Assembly (NCBI GenBank): GCA_026418115.1 | Contig: JAOABY010000001.1 | Location: 91,385-155,384 of the forward strand | Source: Spirochaetaceae bacterium | Lineage (GTDB): Bacteria > Spirochaetota > Spirochaetia > Treponematales > Rectinemataceae | Reading direction: 5' to 3' | Length of the DNA: 64,000 bases | In this document: positions 17,925 to 25,977 of the stretch, piece by piece | Position numbering within the stretch: position 1 is the stretch's first letter | Layout of the letters: every line of letters begins with the position of its first letter | Position numbers and translations under genes: made by a program | The notes under the pieces: generated by a model | Databases searched by the model: none | The model's input: only the letters and a program-made list of their open reading frames with translations | What the model was told of the DNA's origin: nothing

Positions 17925-20363
17925 CTATTTTCTCTCTTTCAGCAGCTTTGCGAAAGGATTGTAAGTCGTACCGTCATCATTACGAGCCGGCCTCTCCTGC
18001 TTTGACCGTCCACCATCCTGCTGCATGGGCTGCGGGCTCCGCTCACTGGCAGCATGATGCGGTCTGTCGTCCTTTTCGCCGCTGCCACGTTTGACATGTA
18101 CTACCACTCTCCTTTTGCCCGCTGCTGTCTGCTCCGTCTTGTTCTCTCCCAGGCCAGCCGCGCCGGCACTGCCAGACGCAAGACCTCCCGAATACGAAGG
18201 GTTGCTCTTCAGCGACAGGCCTATTCTGCGCCGTACCGGATCGACGCTGATAATGGTGAATTCCCTGGTATCGCCTACTTTCAGAACTTCCATTGGATCG
18301 TTCACAAAGCGGTCGGACAGCTCGGACACATGAATCAGCGCGCTTTCCTTGATCCCAATGTCGATAAAGGCTCCAAAATCAACGACATTCTTGACCTTGC
18401 CCTTCACCTTCATGCCGGGAGCAAGATCTTCGAATGTGAGCACTCCCTGCTGGAGGAGCGGTGGCGGCAGATCCTCGCGCGGATCACGATTCGGCTTCTT
18501 GAGCTCGGCGATAATATCATTGAGCGTGATATCGCCTACCCCGTACTTTTCTTTGAGTTTCGCTCTCTCCTTTGTGTCCGGATCCCGCCCCGCTCGAATG
18601 ATGGGAAGCAGCTCGGAAGCCAGGGGATAGTTTTCCGGATGTACCCAGGTATTGTCGAGTGGATTCGTACTCTCGGGAATCTTCAGAAAGCCCGCACACT
18701 GCTCAAAAGTCTTTTCGCCAAGACCTGGGATCTCCCTGAGCAAATCACGCGACCTTATCACACCATTGGCATCACGGAACTTTACGATCTTTTTTGCAAG
18801 GCTCGCATTGATGCCGGATACATAGCGCAGGATAGTATGACTCGCGGTATTGAGGTTGACGCCTACCTGATTGACTACCGAACTGACTACCTCATCGAGC
18901 CGGTCTGCAAGCTGTTTCTGATTGACATCATGCTGATAAAGCCCAACACCTATGCTTTTGGGATCGATTTTCACAAGCTCAGACAGCGGATCCTGCAGGC
19001 GTCTGCCAATTGAAATCGCTCCTCGTATAGTCAGGTCGAGGTCGGGGAATTCCTCTCTGGCTACGTCGCTTGCGGAGTATACCGATGCCCCATCCTCATC
19101 AACCACGGCATAGCGGCAATCAAGCTTGTATTCAGCAATCGCTTCAGCGACCAGTCTCTGCACTTCAGTGCTGCCGGTGCCATTGCCGACCGCAATGGTC
19201 GCAACACGATGCCTCGTCACTGCATTGGCAATATCCTTCTTGCCCTGGTCGGGACGGGTTTCCTGATTGATCACGAAATACTCAAGGAACTTGCCAGTCT
19301 CATCGAGTGCAGCGCACTTGGTACCGGTACGTATGCCCGGATCGATACCCAGCACCCGCGTGCCTCGCAGAGGAGGCTGCATCAGAAGGTTTCTCAGATT
19401 CGTACTGAACACATCGATGGCATGTGTCTCAGCCTGCTCCGTCAGATCAGAGCGCACTTCACGCTTGACCGCCGGCAGAAGCAAGCGGTACAGCCCATCG
19501 ATAATGGCCATTTCATGATGATGGTTTGCAGGGCGGACTCGAGCGAGCATCGCCTGTTCCATCATAGGCTCATCGATCTCGATGGCCACATCGAGCTCAC
19601 CTTCACGCTCGCCACGGTTGACAGCCAGAATTCTATGATGCTTGATGGATGCCAGCGGTTCCTTATAGTCCCAGTACATCTGATAGGTTGATGTCTCGCG
19701 TTTGAAATCATCTCCCACGCCCTTGACCACAAGCTGCCCATGATTGAGCACGAGCGATTTGAGTACTGCCCGCATCGTCGCATCCTGGGAGAAACGCTCA
19801 GCCAGCACATCCCTCGCGCCGGCAAGCGCATCATCGACAGTAGCAACAGAGAGTTCGGGATTTACTTCATCAATGCGCACAAACCCCGATGCTGTGCGCT
19901 CAACCTCCGTCGCAGCAGCAGACGACATGATGTCTGCCAGAGGTCCGAGCCCCTTTTCCAGAGCTACCATGCCTCTTGTCTTTTTCTTTTTCTTGAAGGG
20001 AGCCCAGAGATCCTCAAGCTCTGCAAGGGTGGTCGCTGACCGGATGTTTGCAAGCAGATGTTCATCGAGCTTGCCTAGAGAAAGGATCCCCTTGATGATC
20101 TCGATGCGCCGCTCTTCAAGATTCCGGTAACTCTCATATTTATGGATACAGTCGCGTACTTGTACTTCATCCAGACTGCCAGTCCGTTCCTTGCGATAGC
20201 GGCTGATGAAGGGAATTGTACAGCCCTCTGCCGACAGCTCGAGGACAGCCTGCACCTGTGACTGCCGTATGCCGAGGTCCTGTGCGATTCTTGCCGTTAA
20301 TCCATCATGGTCAACCTGCAGTGACTCAATTGTTTCCTGGTTGATGGCATCAAATATCTGCAT
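17925..20363 (-). CDS. tex: Tex-family transcription accessory protein with S1 domain
   Basis: An 812-residue Tex protein, a conserved nucleic-acid-binding factor linked to transcription and RNA processing. The N-terminal helical block contains IPFISRYRKERTGSLDEVQV. A YqgF/RNase-H-like domain has GIDPGIRTGTKCAALDETG. Helix-hairpin-helix segments include NTASHTILRYVSGINASLA and EIPGLGEKTFEQCAG. The S1 domain (GKVKNVVDFGAFIDIGIKES) lies near residue 640. A basic, low-complexity tail of about 90 residues follows, longer than in many Tex proteins. I chose the ATG at 20363. A TTG at 20399 would add 12 residues. Confidence 0.93.
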   Translation of the reverse strand: MQIFDAINQETIESLQVDHDGLTARIAQDLGIRQSQVQAVLELSAEGCTIPFISRYRKERTGSLDEVQVRDCIHKYESYRNLEERRIEIIKGILSLGKLDEHLLANIRSATTLAELEDLWAPFKKKKKTRGMVALEKGLGPLADIMSSAAATEVERTASGFVRIDEVNPELSVATVDDALAGARDVLAERFSQDATMRAVLKSLVLNHGQLVVKGVGDDFKRETSTYQMYWDYKEPLASIKHHRILAVNRGEREGELDVAIEIDEPMMEQAMLARVRPANHHHEMAIIDGLYRLLLPAVKREVRSDLTEQAETHAIDVFSTNLRNLLMQPPLRGTRVLGIDPGIRTGTKCAALDETGKFLEYFVINQETRPDQGKKDIANAVTRHRVATIAVGNGTGSTEVQRLVAEAIAEYKLDCRYAVVDEDGASVYSASDVAREEFPDLDLTIRGAISIGRRLQDPLSELVKIDPKSIGVGLYQHDVNQKQLADRLDEVVSSVVNQVGVNLNTASHTILRYVSGINASLAKKIVKFRDANGVIRSRDLLREIPGLGEKTFEQCAGFLKIPESTNPLDNTWVHPENYPLASELLPIIRAGRDPDTKERAKLKEKYGVGDITLNDIIAELKKPNRDPREDLPPPLLQQGVLTFEDLAPGMKVKGKVKNVVDFGAFIDIGIKESALIHVSELSDRFVNDPMEVLKVGDTREFTIISVDPVRRRIGLSLKSNPSYSGGLASGSAGAAGLGENKTEQTAAGKRRVVVHVKRGSGEKDDRPHHAASERSPQPMQQDGGRSKQERPARNDDGTTYNPFAKLLKERK

Positions 20364-20472
20364 GGTCGGTACGGTACGGGAAGAAAACGAAAAATTCAAG
20401 CACGGGGATGCTGGACGCTAATTGTATGAGCGTGTACATTATCGGTTGTTGCAGTGAGTCGAGAGGGGAGTA

Positions 20473-21102
20473 ATGGGTAGAAGCTCGTTCAAGATCAGAA
20501 CTTTTTCTGCTTTGGAAGTCGCCAGACTCTGTGGTGTAGTCAATCAGACTTCTATCAACTGGATACGCTCGGGGCACCTGAAGGCATTCACGACCCCCGG
20601 GGGACAATACCGCGTCTATGCCGAAGATCTGGTATCATTCCTGAAAGAAAGGGGTATGAAGATTCCTGAGGAGCTGCGGGAAGATCTCACCATACCGGTC
20701 GACACCGGGCTTGCGCTGATTGTCGATGATGACAAGGATCTGAATACCATTCTCAAACGATATCTGGAACGAAGGATCGAAGACCTTCGGGTTGCTCAGG
20801 CGTTCGATGGATTTGAAGCAGGCAAGGCACTCGCGGAACGACATCCCGCGATTGTCTTTCTTGATATAGATCTGCCTGGGGTCGATGGTATAACGCTCTG
20901 CAAGCGCATACGTTCCGATGAATCACTGGGACAGCCCCATGTCATTGCGATCACAGGTCTGGATGCAGAAGAAGCACAGGCGAACATGCTGCAGGCTGGC
21001 GCTGATGCATTTTTCTCCAAACCTCTGAATTTTGAAGCTGTCATTCAGAAAACCATCGAATTGCTCGAGTCTCGGAAAGCAGCAACTGAAAAGGCGGAGT
21101 GA
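20473..21102 (+). CDS. Response regulator with N-terminal MerR/excisionase-type HTH
   Basis: A 209-residue fusion. Residues 10-60 form a winged helix of the excisionase/MerR type (LEVARLCGVVNQTSINWIRS, then TPGGQYRVYAEDLVSFLKERG). Residues 78-200 form a receiver domain with the acidic pair in LIVDDDKD, the phospho-Asp in IVFLDIDLPG, the Thr in AITGLD and the Lys in FFSKPL. All phosphotransfer residues are intact. The DNA-binding domain precedes the receiver, the reverse of OmpR or NarL. No histidine kinase is adjacent, so the partner is elsewhere. GAGGGGAG precedes the ATG. It is divergent from tex. Confidence 0.85.
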   Translation: MGRSSFKIRTFSALEVARLCGVVNQTSINWIRSGHLKAFTTPGGQYRVYAEDLVSFLKERGMKIPEELREDLTIPVDTGLALIVDDDKDLNTILKRYLERRIEDLRVAQAFDGFEAGKALAERHPAIVFLDIDLPGVDGITLCKRIRSDESLGQPHVIAITGLDAEEAQANMLQAGADAFFSKPLNFEAVIQKTIELLESRKAATEKAE

Positions 21103-21133
21103 CCCCGACAACCCCATGCCAGAAGAGGGGAGT

Positions 21134-21700
21134 ATGAATACGGTTGCACTCTATCGTTCGCTGGACGGAAGATTCAGCGTGCATGTGGGAGACATTACCA
21201 CCTTTTCCTGTGATGCCATTGTCAATGCTGCAAATAGCACGCTGCTGGGCGGAGGAGGGGTGGATGGCGCGATACACAGAGCCGCCGGTCCTGCCTTGCT
21301 CGAAGCCTGCAAAATGGTTCGTTCCACTCTCTATCCGGAAGGGCTTCCAACCGGAAAGGCAGTTGCAACAATCGCCGGCAATCTCCCTGCCAGAAGAGTC
21401 ATCCATACAGTAGGGCCGATCTGGAGAGGCGGCAAGCACAATGAAGATGCCCTGCTGGCCTCCTGCTACCGTGAATGCATGCGTCTGGCTCGAGAGGAAC
21501 ATCTGCTGCACATCGCTTTCCCCGCAATATCCACCGGTATATATGGTTTCCCCCGTGAACGTGCTGCACACATTGTATGGCAGACAGTGCAGGCAGAGCT
21601 GGCAACCAATGCGCTGCCACGCCAAATCTCACTCATATTCTACTCCGAGGAGGATGCCGGAATCTTTCTCCGGGAGAACGGTCTACCTGCCAGGCAGTAA
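21134..21700 (+). CDS. Macrodomain protein (O-acetyl-ADP-ribose deacetylase-like, YmdB type)
   Basis: A 188-residue single macrodomain that binds ADP-ribose and in homologues removes acetyl or ADP-ribosyl groups. Diagnostic segments are the binding loop IVNAANSTLLGGGGVDGAIH, then VIHTVGPIW, and IAFPAISTGIYGFP. Start: GAGGGGAGT lies directly before ATG 21134, so I prefer it to ATG 21116. It lies 31 nt after the HTH-receiver gene and is probably co-transcribed. No ADP-ribosyltransferase or DarT toxin is next to it, so a general metabolite-repair role is likely. Confidence 0.87.
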   Translation: MNTVALYRSLDGRFSVHVGDITTFSCDAIVNAANSTLLGGGGVDGAIHRAAGPALLEACKMVRSTLYPEGLPTGKAVATIAGNLPARRVIHTVGPIWRGGKHNEDALLASCYRECMRLAREEHLLHIAFPAISTGIYGFPRERAAHIVWQTVQAELATNALPRQISLIFYSEEDAGIFLRENGLPARQ

Positions 21701-21761
21701 AGCCTGGATGGCAGACTCTCTTGACGTGAGCGCCCTCTATGGCTAATATTTTTCTCACCGC

Positions 21762-21832
21762 GCGACCGTCGTATACCGGTATTACCCGAGCTTCCCAAGC
21801 TCGTGAAGCGGGTTCGACTCCCGTCGGTCGCT
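21762..21832 (+). tRNA. tRNA-Gly (anticodon CCC)
   Basis: A 71-nt cloverleaf. The acceptor GCGACCG pairs with CGGTCGC. The D-arm contains GTATACCGGTATTAC. The anticodon stem CGAGC/GCTCG encloses the loop TTCCCAA, giving CCC. The T-arm is GCGGG-TTCGACT-CCCGT. The discriminator base is T and CCA is not encoded. Its 3' 34 bp (through 21834) are repeated at 29313-29346. Confidence 0.95.
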
Positions 21833-21834
21833 CT
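21801..21834 (+). repeat. attL-like repeat: 3' end of tRNA-Gly
   Basis: These 34 bp start TCGTGAAGCGGG and end GGTCGCTCT, covering the tRNA 3' half plus 2 nt. They match 29313-29346 exactly, and both flanks then diverge. This is the usual footprint of integration into a tRNA gene. Confidence 0.8.
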
Positions 21835-21840
21835 TGCTGA

Positions 21841-21869
21841 AAAAAGCCTGCGTAATGCAGGCTTTTTTC
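21841..21869 (+). terminator. Bidirectional intrinsic terminator
   Basis: AAAAAAGCCTGC-GTAAT-GCAGGCTTTTTT is a perfect stem flanked by A6 and T6. It can end both the tRNA-Gly transcript and the leftward island operon, whose last gene stops 7 bp away. Confidence 0.9.
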
Positions 21870-21875
21870 ATAGCA

Positions 21876-22763
21876 TCATAACCCCTGCGCCATCTCGCGC
21901 ATCATCCTGTCGATGATCGCCCTGTCTTCTGCCTCCAGCGGGCGTTTGGGACTGCTGGAATAGCCACCCGCCAGGCCCATCCCGTCCAGCACATATTTGA
22001 GAGCTTTGTGTGCCTTGCCCGAATATTCCAGGTATCGCAGCCATGGCAGCAGTCTGCGATAGAGATCCCATCCCTTTTGATAGTCCTTTTTTTCTGCGAC
22101 GAGTTCATAGAGCTCTACAGTCTCTTTTGGGAGAATATTGCCGAGTACGCAGACCCATCCCTGTGCACCCATGATGAATGATTCGTAGGCCATGTCTTCC
22201 CAGCCGCAGAAAATGCTGATACTGTCCTCGGTGCTCATCCTGATTTCAGTGATTCTTCGTATATTGCCGGTGCTCTCCTTGATGTACTCGATGCCCGGTA
22301 CCTCGGAGAGCCTTGCTACTGTTTCCGGGAGAATGTCAACTTTTGAGCTGCCGGGATTATTGTAGATCATTATTGGAATACTGAGAGCTTCCGCAATCCG
22401 GCGATAATGCCCATAGATTTCTTCCTGATCCGGCGTGTAGTAATACGGAGGCAGCACCAGCACTCCTGCCGCTCCAGCCTTTTCAGCATACAGAGCATTC
22501 CTGATCGCCTTTTCCGTGGTCTCTGCCGTCGCGCCAACCACCACAGGCACTCTGCCATGGACCGTCCCCATCACACAGTCGATAATGGCTTTCTTGTCTT
22601 CATCCTCCAGACTGGCAAACTCTCCTGTACTTCCCAGTGGAATGAGACCATGCACACCCTGCCGTATCAGCCAGTCTACATTTTTTTCAATACCGAAAAA
22701 ATCGACCTTCCCTTCCGCGGTGAAAGGCGTCACAGTCACTACAAACACACCATGTAATTTCAT
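21876..22763 (-). CDS. DapA/NAL-family class I aldolase
   Basis: A 295-residue TIM barrel of the dihydrodipicolinate synthase/N-acetylneuraminate lyase family. The pyruvate-binding GSTGEF is at about residues 44-49, YNNPG supplies the active-site Tyr and the Schiff-base Lys is in YIKESTGN. The family condenses or splits 2-oxo acids, usually with pyruvate. It is the last gene of an operon encoding serine dehydratase and an aldehyde oxidoreductase, not lysine genes. A catabolic aldolase acting on a hydroxy-oxo acid is therefore more likely than lysine synthesis. GGAGG precedes the ATG. Confidence 0.8.
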   Translation of the reverse strand: MKLHGVFVVTVTPFTAEGKVDFFGIEKNVDWLIRQGVHGLIPLGSTGEFASLEDEDKKAIIDCVMGTVHGRVPVVVGATAETTEKAIRNALYAEKAGAAGVLVLPPYYYTPDQEEIYGHYRRIAEALSIPIMIYNNPGSSKVDILPETVARLSEVPGIEYIKESTGNIRRITEIRMSTEDSISIFCGWEDMAYESFIMGAQGWVCVLGNILPKETVELYELVAEKKDYQKGWDLYRRLLPWLRYLEYSGKAHKALKYVLDGMGLAGGYSSSPKRPLEAEDRAIIDRMMREMAQGL

Positions 22764-22799
22764 GTTTTCCTCCGTTGTGCTTCCGGACTTCCTGTTCGC

Positions 22800-24677
22800 T
22801 CACTTTTTCAGGCCCAAACGCGCAAGTGTTGCATCAGAGGGGATTCCCGTCACCGGATCCCAGCCTCTTGCTTCATAATATTCCTGCAGCATTGCCGGAA
22901 AGTCCGAGATCCCGCACGCCGGCTCATGGGCATACTTGCCGAAAGCCGGTACAGCGCATACCCGTTCGGGCAACATGTCATCAGCCTTGGAAAAACCTTC
23001 CCGCACATTGAACAGCCTCTGCAGGTTGATGACGCGCTCTGAGACTTCAAGCAATTCTTCCGCACTGACATCATGGTCCGTCACACACGAAAGCATGGCG
23101 GCAAGCTTATCCACGCCGACACCGGCGTACATGAAGAATTTGCACGTTCCCAGTATCTCGGGAAGATTGAGACCATTCTGCATCAGGGCGACAGCCGCAC
23201 CTTTGCCAGATTCGGCCCATCGATCCACTTCATACGGATCGGGAAGCCCATACCGGCACAAACCCCAGTCCATTTTCCCTGCATCCCAGGCCATCGCTTC
23301 TACAGGGTGGATATGGCACATTCCCCGGTTACCGGTGCCATAGCTGACAGCGAGTGATTTCCCCGACCGTGGGTCGTGCGCTGGCCCCTCAAGCCCTTTG
23401 ACATGTATTGCAAATTTTTCAGAGCCTCTTCCTATTCGTTCGGCTGCCTTTTTTACGCCATCTGCAAGGAGTGCTCCAATCCCCTCCCGATTTGCGATCA
23501 TTCTCACCAGAACCGGCAGGATTTCGGCATTTCCCCATGAGAGATCCAGCCCTCCGGTATCGAAATCCTGCAGCAGACCAGCTTCTGCGCACTCAAGCAG
23601 AAATGCGATGGATGCGCCGGCCGAAATAGAATCAATACCATATTGATTGCACAGATACGTTGCATGAACTGCCGCATCCATATTTTCATTCAGAACATAT
23701 GCAGTAAAACAGGAAATTGATTCATACTCCGCTCCGCCATGTTCCGGCGTCGCATATTGCCCCTCACTGACTCTTACTTTTCTGCCGCAGGAAATGGTGC
23801 AACCCCGATAGCAGGGATAGGGCTTGATGAAATTGTGCTTCATGAACCTGTCGAGCAATTCAGCTCCTTTCCCCCATGAATTCGATTGCCAATTCCTGGT
23901 AGGCCAGTCACCCTTTTCATCATTTGCACCCAGATCACCAATGGTGCCGTAATCATGGAATCCTATTGCAACAGGATTCGTCCTCAACTCATTGAAATAG
24001 CCCTTGAGAAGTCCCTTCAGAGCCTCGGGTCTCCCTATTGGCACTTCACCGGTACCCTGTACGACGATTGCAAGCAGATTCTTGGATCCAAGCACTGTTC
24101 CAGCCCCGGTTCTCCCCGCTGCTCTGTCTCCGAACATCACTGAGGCATAGGTAACTCCATGCTCGCCAGCTGGTCCGATACATGCAATGGAAGAGTTTCC
24201 CTTTGGTATTTCCTTTCTGATCAGCTCCATCTTTTCCGAAACAAGCTTGCCTGCCAGATGTTCTGCAGGTCTGAATTCAACCCTCCCATCGCTGATGTAC
24301 GCATAGACCGGTCTGGGGGCCTTCCCCTGGATCACAAGATAATCAAAACCGGCTCTTCGCAGATCAGGGCCAAAATCACTTCCCGCTCTTGCTTCACTCC
24401 AGGCTCCCGTATGCGGAGACTTGAAACAGAGCTCCACACTCCCCCCGCCAGGAATGCTGTTCAGTGTAAGAGGACCTGTGGCAATGATTACCATCGATTC
24501 TGGGCTGAGCGGGTCGAGCCCCGCTTTCTGACCATCATAGAGCAATCTCGCGGCAATTCCCGTCCCTCCAATATAGTTGCGCGCGAGATCTCTATCGATA
24601 CTTCCTGACGAGCCAGTGAGAGTACTGAGATTGATGGACAGATAGTTCCCTGCATACCCCATCAATGCATTGCCCAT
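22800..24677 (-). CDS. Aldehyde:ferredoxin oxidoreductase (tungsten pterin enzyme)
   Basis: A 625-residue AOR-family enzyme that oxidises aldehydes to acids with ferredoxin. It starts MGNALMGYAGNYLSINLS, followed by RNYIGGTGIAARLLYD. Cofactor-contact segments are GPAGEHGVTYASVMFGDRAA and AGRTGAGTVLGSKNL. The cubane ligands are in CYRGCTISCG (C-x2-C-x3-C) near residue 285, with the fourth Cys in AAMLSCVTDHDVS. Start: AAAGGAG lies before the ATG at 24677. A MoaD/ThiS-like gene immediately upstream is the usual partner for the pterin cofactor. It implies anaerobic metabolism and suggests disposal of aldehydes from amino-acid breakdown. Confidence 0.9.
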   Translation of the reverse strand: MGNALMGYAGNYLSINLSTLTGSSGSIDRDLARNYIGGTGIAARLLYDGQKAGLDPLSPESMVIIATGPLTLNSIPGGGSVELCFKSPHTGAWSEARAGSDFGPDLRRAGFDYLVIQGKAPRPVYAYISDGRVEFRPAEHLAGKLVSEKMELIRKEIPKGNSSIACIGPAGEHGVTYASVMFGDRAAGRTGAGTVLGSKNLLAIVVQGTGEVPIGRPEALKGLLKGYFNELRTNPVAIGFHDYGTIGDLGANDEKGDWPTRNWQSNSWGKGAELLDRFMKHNFIKPYPCYRGCTISCGRKVRVSEGQYATPEHGGAEYESISCFTAYVLNENMDAAVHATYLCNQYGIDSISAGASIAFLLECAEAGLLQDFDTGGLDLSWGNAEILPVLVRMIANREGIGALLADGVKKAAERIGRGSEKFAIHVKGLEGPAHDPRSGKSLAVSYGTGNRGMCHIHPVEAMAWDAGKMDWGLCRYGLPDPYEVDRWAESGKGAAVALMQNGLNLPEILGTCKFFMYAGVGVDKLAAMLSCVTDHDVSAEELLEVSERVINLQRLFNVREGFSKADDMLPERVCAVPAFGKYAHEPACGISDFPAMLQEYYEARGWDPVTGIPSDATLARLGLKK

Positions 24678-24721
24678 TGCTTTCTCCTTTCTCCGCCATA
24701 GGGGGAGCACATCTCCTCCAT

Positions 24722-25000
24722 TCAACCGCCAACCACAACCTTGAACACTTTTATTTCCTGACCATCGAACAGACGTTCATCTGCATTCCTGATTACTTTG
24801 GAGCCGGAAATCAGAACGACCGCTCCACGAAAGCGCTTCTCGCCTCGATTCCATAATGAGAGTGGCAGTCTGTCTGCCATCTCAGCATCGATGCGGTCAT
24901 ACAGGTCCGCAAGACAGGCGCCTTCCGGCAGATCCATCTGATATTCCGGAGTACCGAGCTCCTTTGCCAAAAGCCCCATCGCAATCAGGGAGACCCTCAT
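24722..25000 (-). CDS. MoaD/ThiS-like sulfur-carrier protein
   Basis: A 92-residue ubiquitin-fold protein ending in VVVGG, the Gly-Gly tail that becomes a thiocarboxylate. The core has PEGACLADLYDRI and ISGSKVIRNADERLFDGQEI. Its stop lies 44 nt before the AOR start, and its ATG overlaps the GntR stop (ATGA). MoaD-like genes next to AOR genes are common and serve the tungstopterin cofactor. No MoaE or ThiF partner is visible here. Confidence 0.8.
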   Translation of the reverse strand: MRVSLIAMGLLAKELGTPEYQMDLPEGACLADLYDRIDAEMADRLPLSLWNRGEKRFRGAVVLISGSKVIRNADERLFDGQEIKVFKVVVGG

Positions 25001-25965
25001 ATCAACTTCTCCCGAACATGCGCCGGTTCATTCTGTTTTCTGCGTTTTTCCTTTTCCAGCAATTTCATGAGGACTGCTTCCTGACCGAAGATATGCGATG
25101 AGAGCAGCCTCTCCGCTTCAGTCCATTTCCGGTCCAGCAACGCACGTATGATTGCCAGGTGCTCATTCGCCATCTCCTGAACCTCCTCGGTCTCCGGAGC
25201 TGCAAAATAGAACAGTTCCGTGTAATACCTGGCCACGTACTGCTGAAAGAACTGGCGAATATATCGATTGCCGGAAGTATTGATGATGTATTCATGCAGG
25301 CTGTTGTCAAAATCAGCCAGATTCCCGTGTGCTCCGCTGGCGCATCGTGCGTGAATCTCTTCAAGCTGCTGAGGATCGAGAAATTTCCGGGCCAGCCTGA
25401 GTGCCTTGATTTCAAGCATTTCACGTATCACCAGGTATGCACGCATATCCTCAATGCCCAGCGGATGCACAAGCCATCCTCTCCGAGGGATGTGATCAAT
25501 GAGACCAGCTCCCGAGAAATGGCTGAATACCTGCCGGACAATCGATCTGCCTACACCAAGCTGACTTGCCAGCGTGTTCTCACGGAGATAGCGAGGAGTC
25601 TGACTGAGACTTGCCTTTACTACCTCTTTGAGCAGGATCTCATCCCAGTTCATCACAGGTGGAGGCACATCCCTGACGTTTCTGACAGTGAGCGCACCTT
25701 TCTTTTCGTGATTGATCTGCAGCCGCCTGTTGGGGAGCCGTATGATGAGCCCCTTACGTACCAGTTCACTGGTTGCCAGACGTACTGGGGTTATACTGAC
25801 GTTGTAGTATGCTGCCAGACTCTTGAGCGACAGATCCTCAACTTCCGGATCGCCTGCAGCAATTCTGTTTTCCAGATCCTGGCAGATATAACGCGTCAGA
25901 TTTGATGGTCTGGCTGTTTGATCCTGTGCTCTTCCAGGCATAGCCCTATCTCCATTCATATGCAT
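24997..25965 (-). CDS. GntR/FadR-type regulator with two winged-helix domains
   Basis: A 322-residue regulator. Two successive winged helices are visible. The first, about 22-85, contains LSLKSLAAYYNVSITPVRLA. The second, about 108-166, has LASQLGVGRSIVRQVFSHFS, ending in GWLVHP. An FCD-type ligand domain follows (about 170-300, RAYLVIREMLEIKALRLA and HEYIINTSGNRYIRQFF). FCD regulators usually have one HTH and about 230 residues. ATG 25965 is given; ATG 25941 has GGAG 8 nt before it and may be the true start. It lies inside the operon it probably controls, with a palindrome on the operon promoter as likely target. Confidence 0.8.
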   Translation of the reverse strand: MHMNGDRAMPGRAQDQTARPSNLTRYICQDLENRIAAGDPEVEDLSLKSLAAYYNVSITPVRLATSELVRKGLIIRLPNRRLQINHEKKGALTVRNVRDVPPPVMNWDEILLKEVVKASLSQTPRYLRENTLASQLGVGRSIVRQVFSHFSGAGLIDHIPRRGWLVHPLGIEDMRAYLVIREMLEIKALRLARKFLDPQQLEEIHARCASGAHGNLADFDNSLHEYIINTSGNRYIRQFFQQYVARYYTELFYFAAPETEEVQEMANEHLAIIRALLDRKWTEAERLLSSHIFGQEAVLMKLLEKEKRRKQNEPAHVREKLI

Positions 25966-25977
25966 GATCTGGAAATT

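Noticed and set aside
25159..25905. 248-residue plus-strand open frame opposite the GntR gene
   Set aside because: The minus strand encodes a recognisable regulator over the same bases. The antisense product has no motifs.
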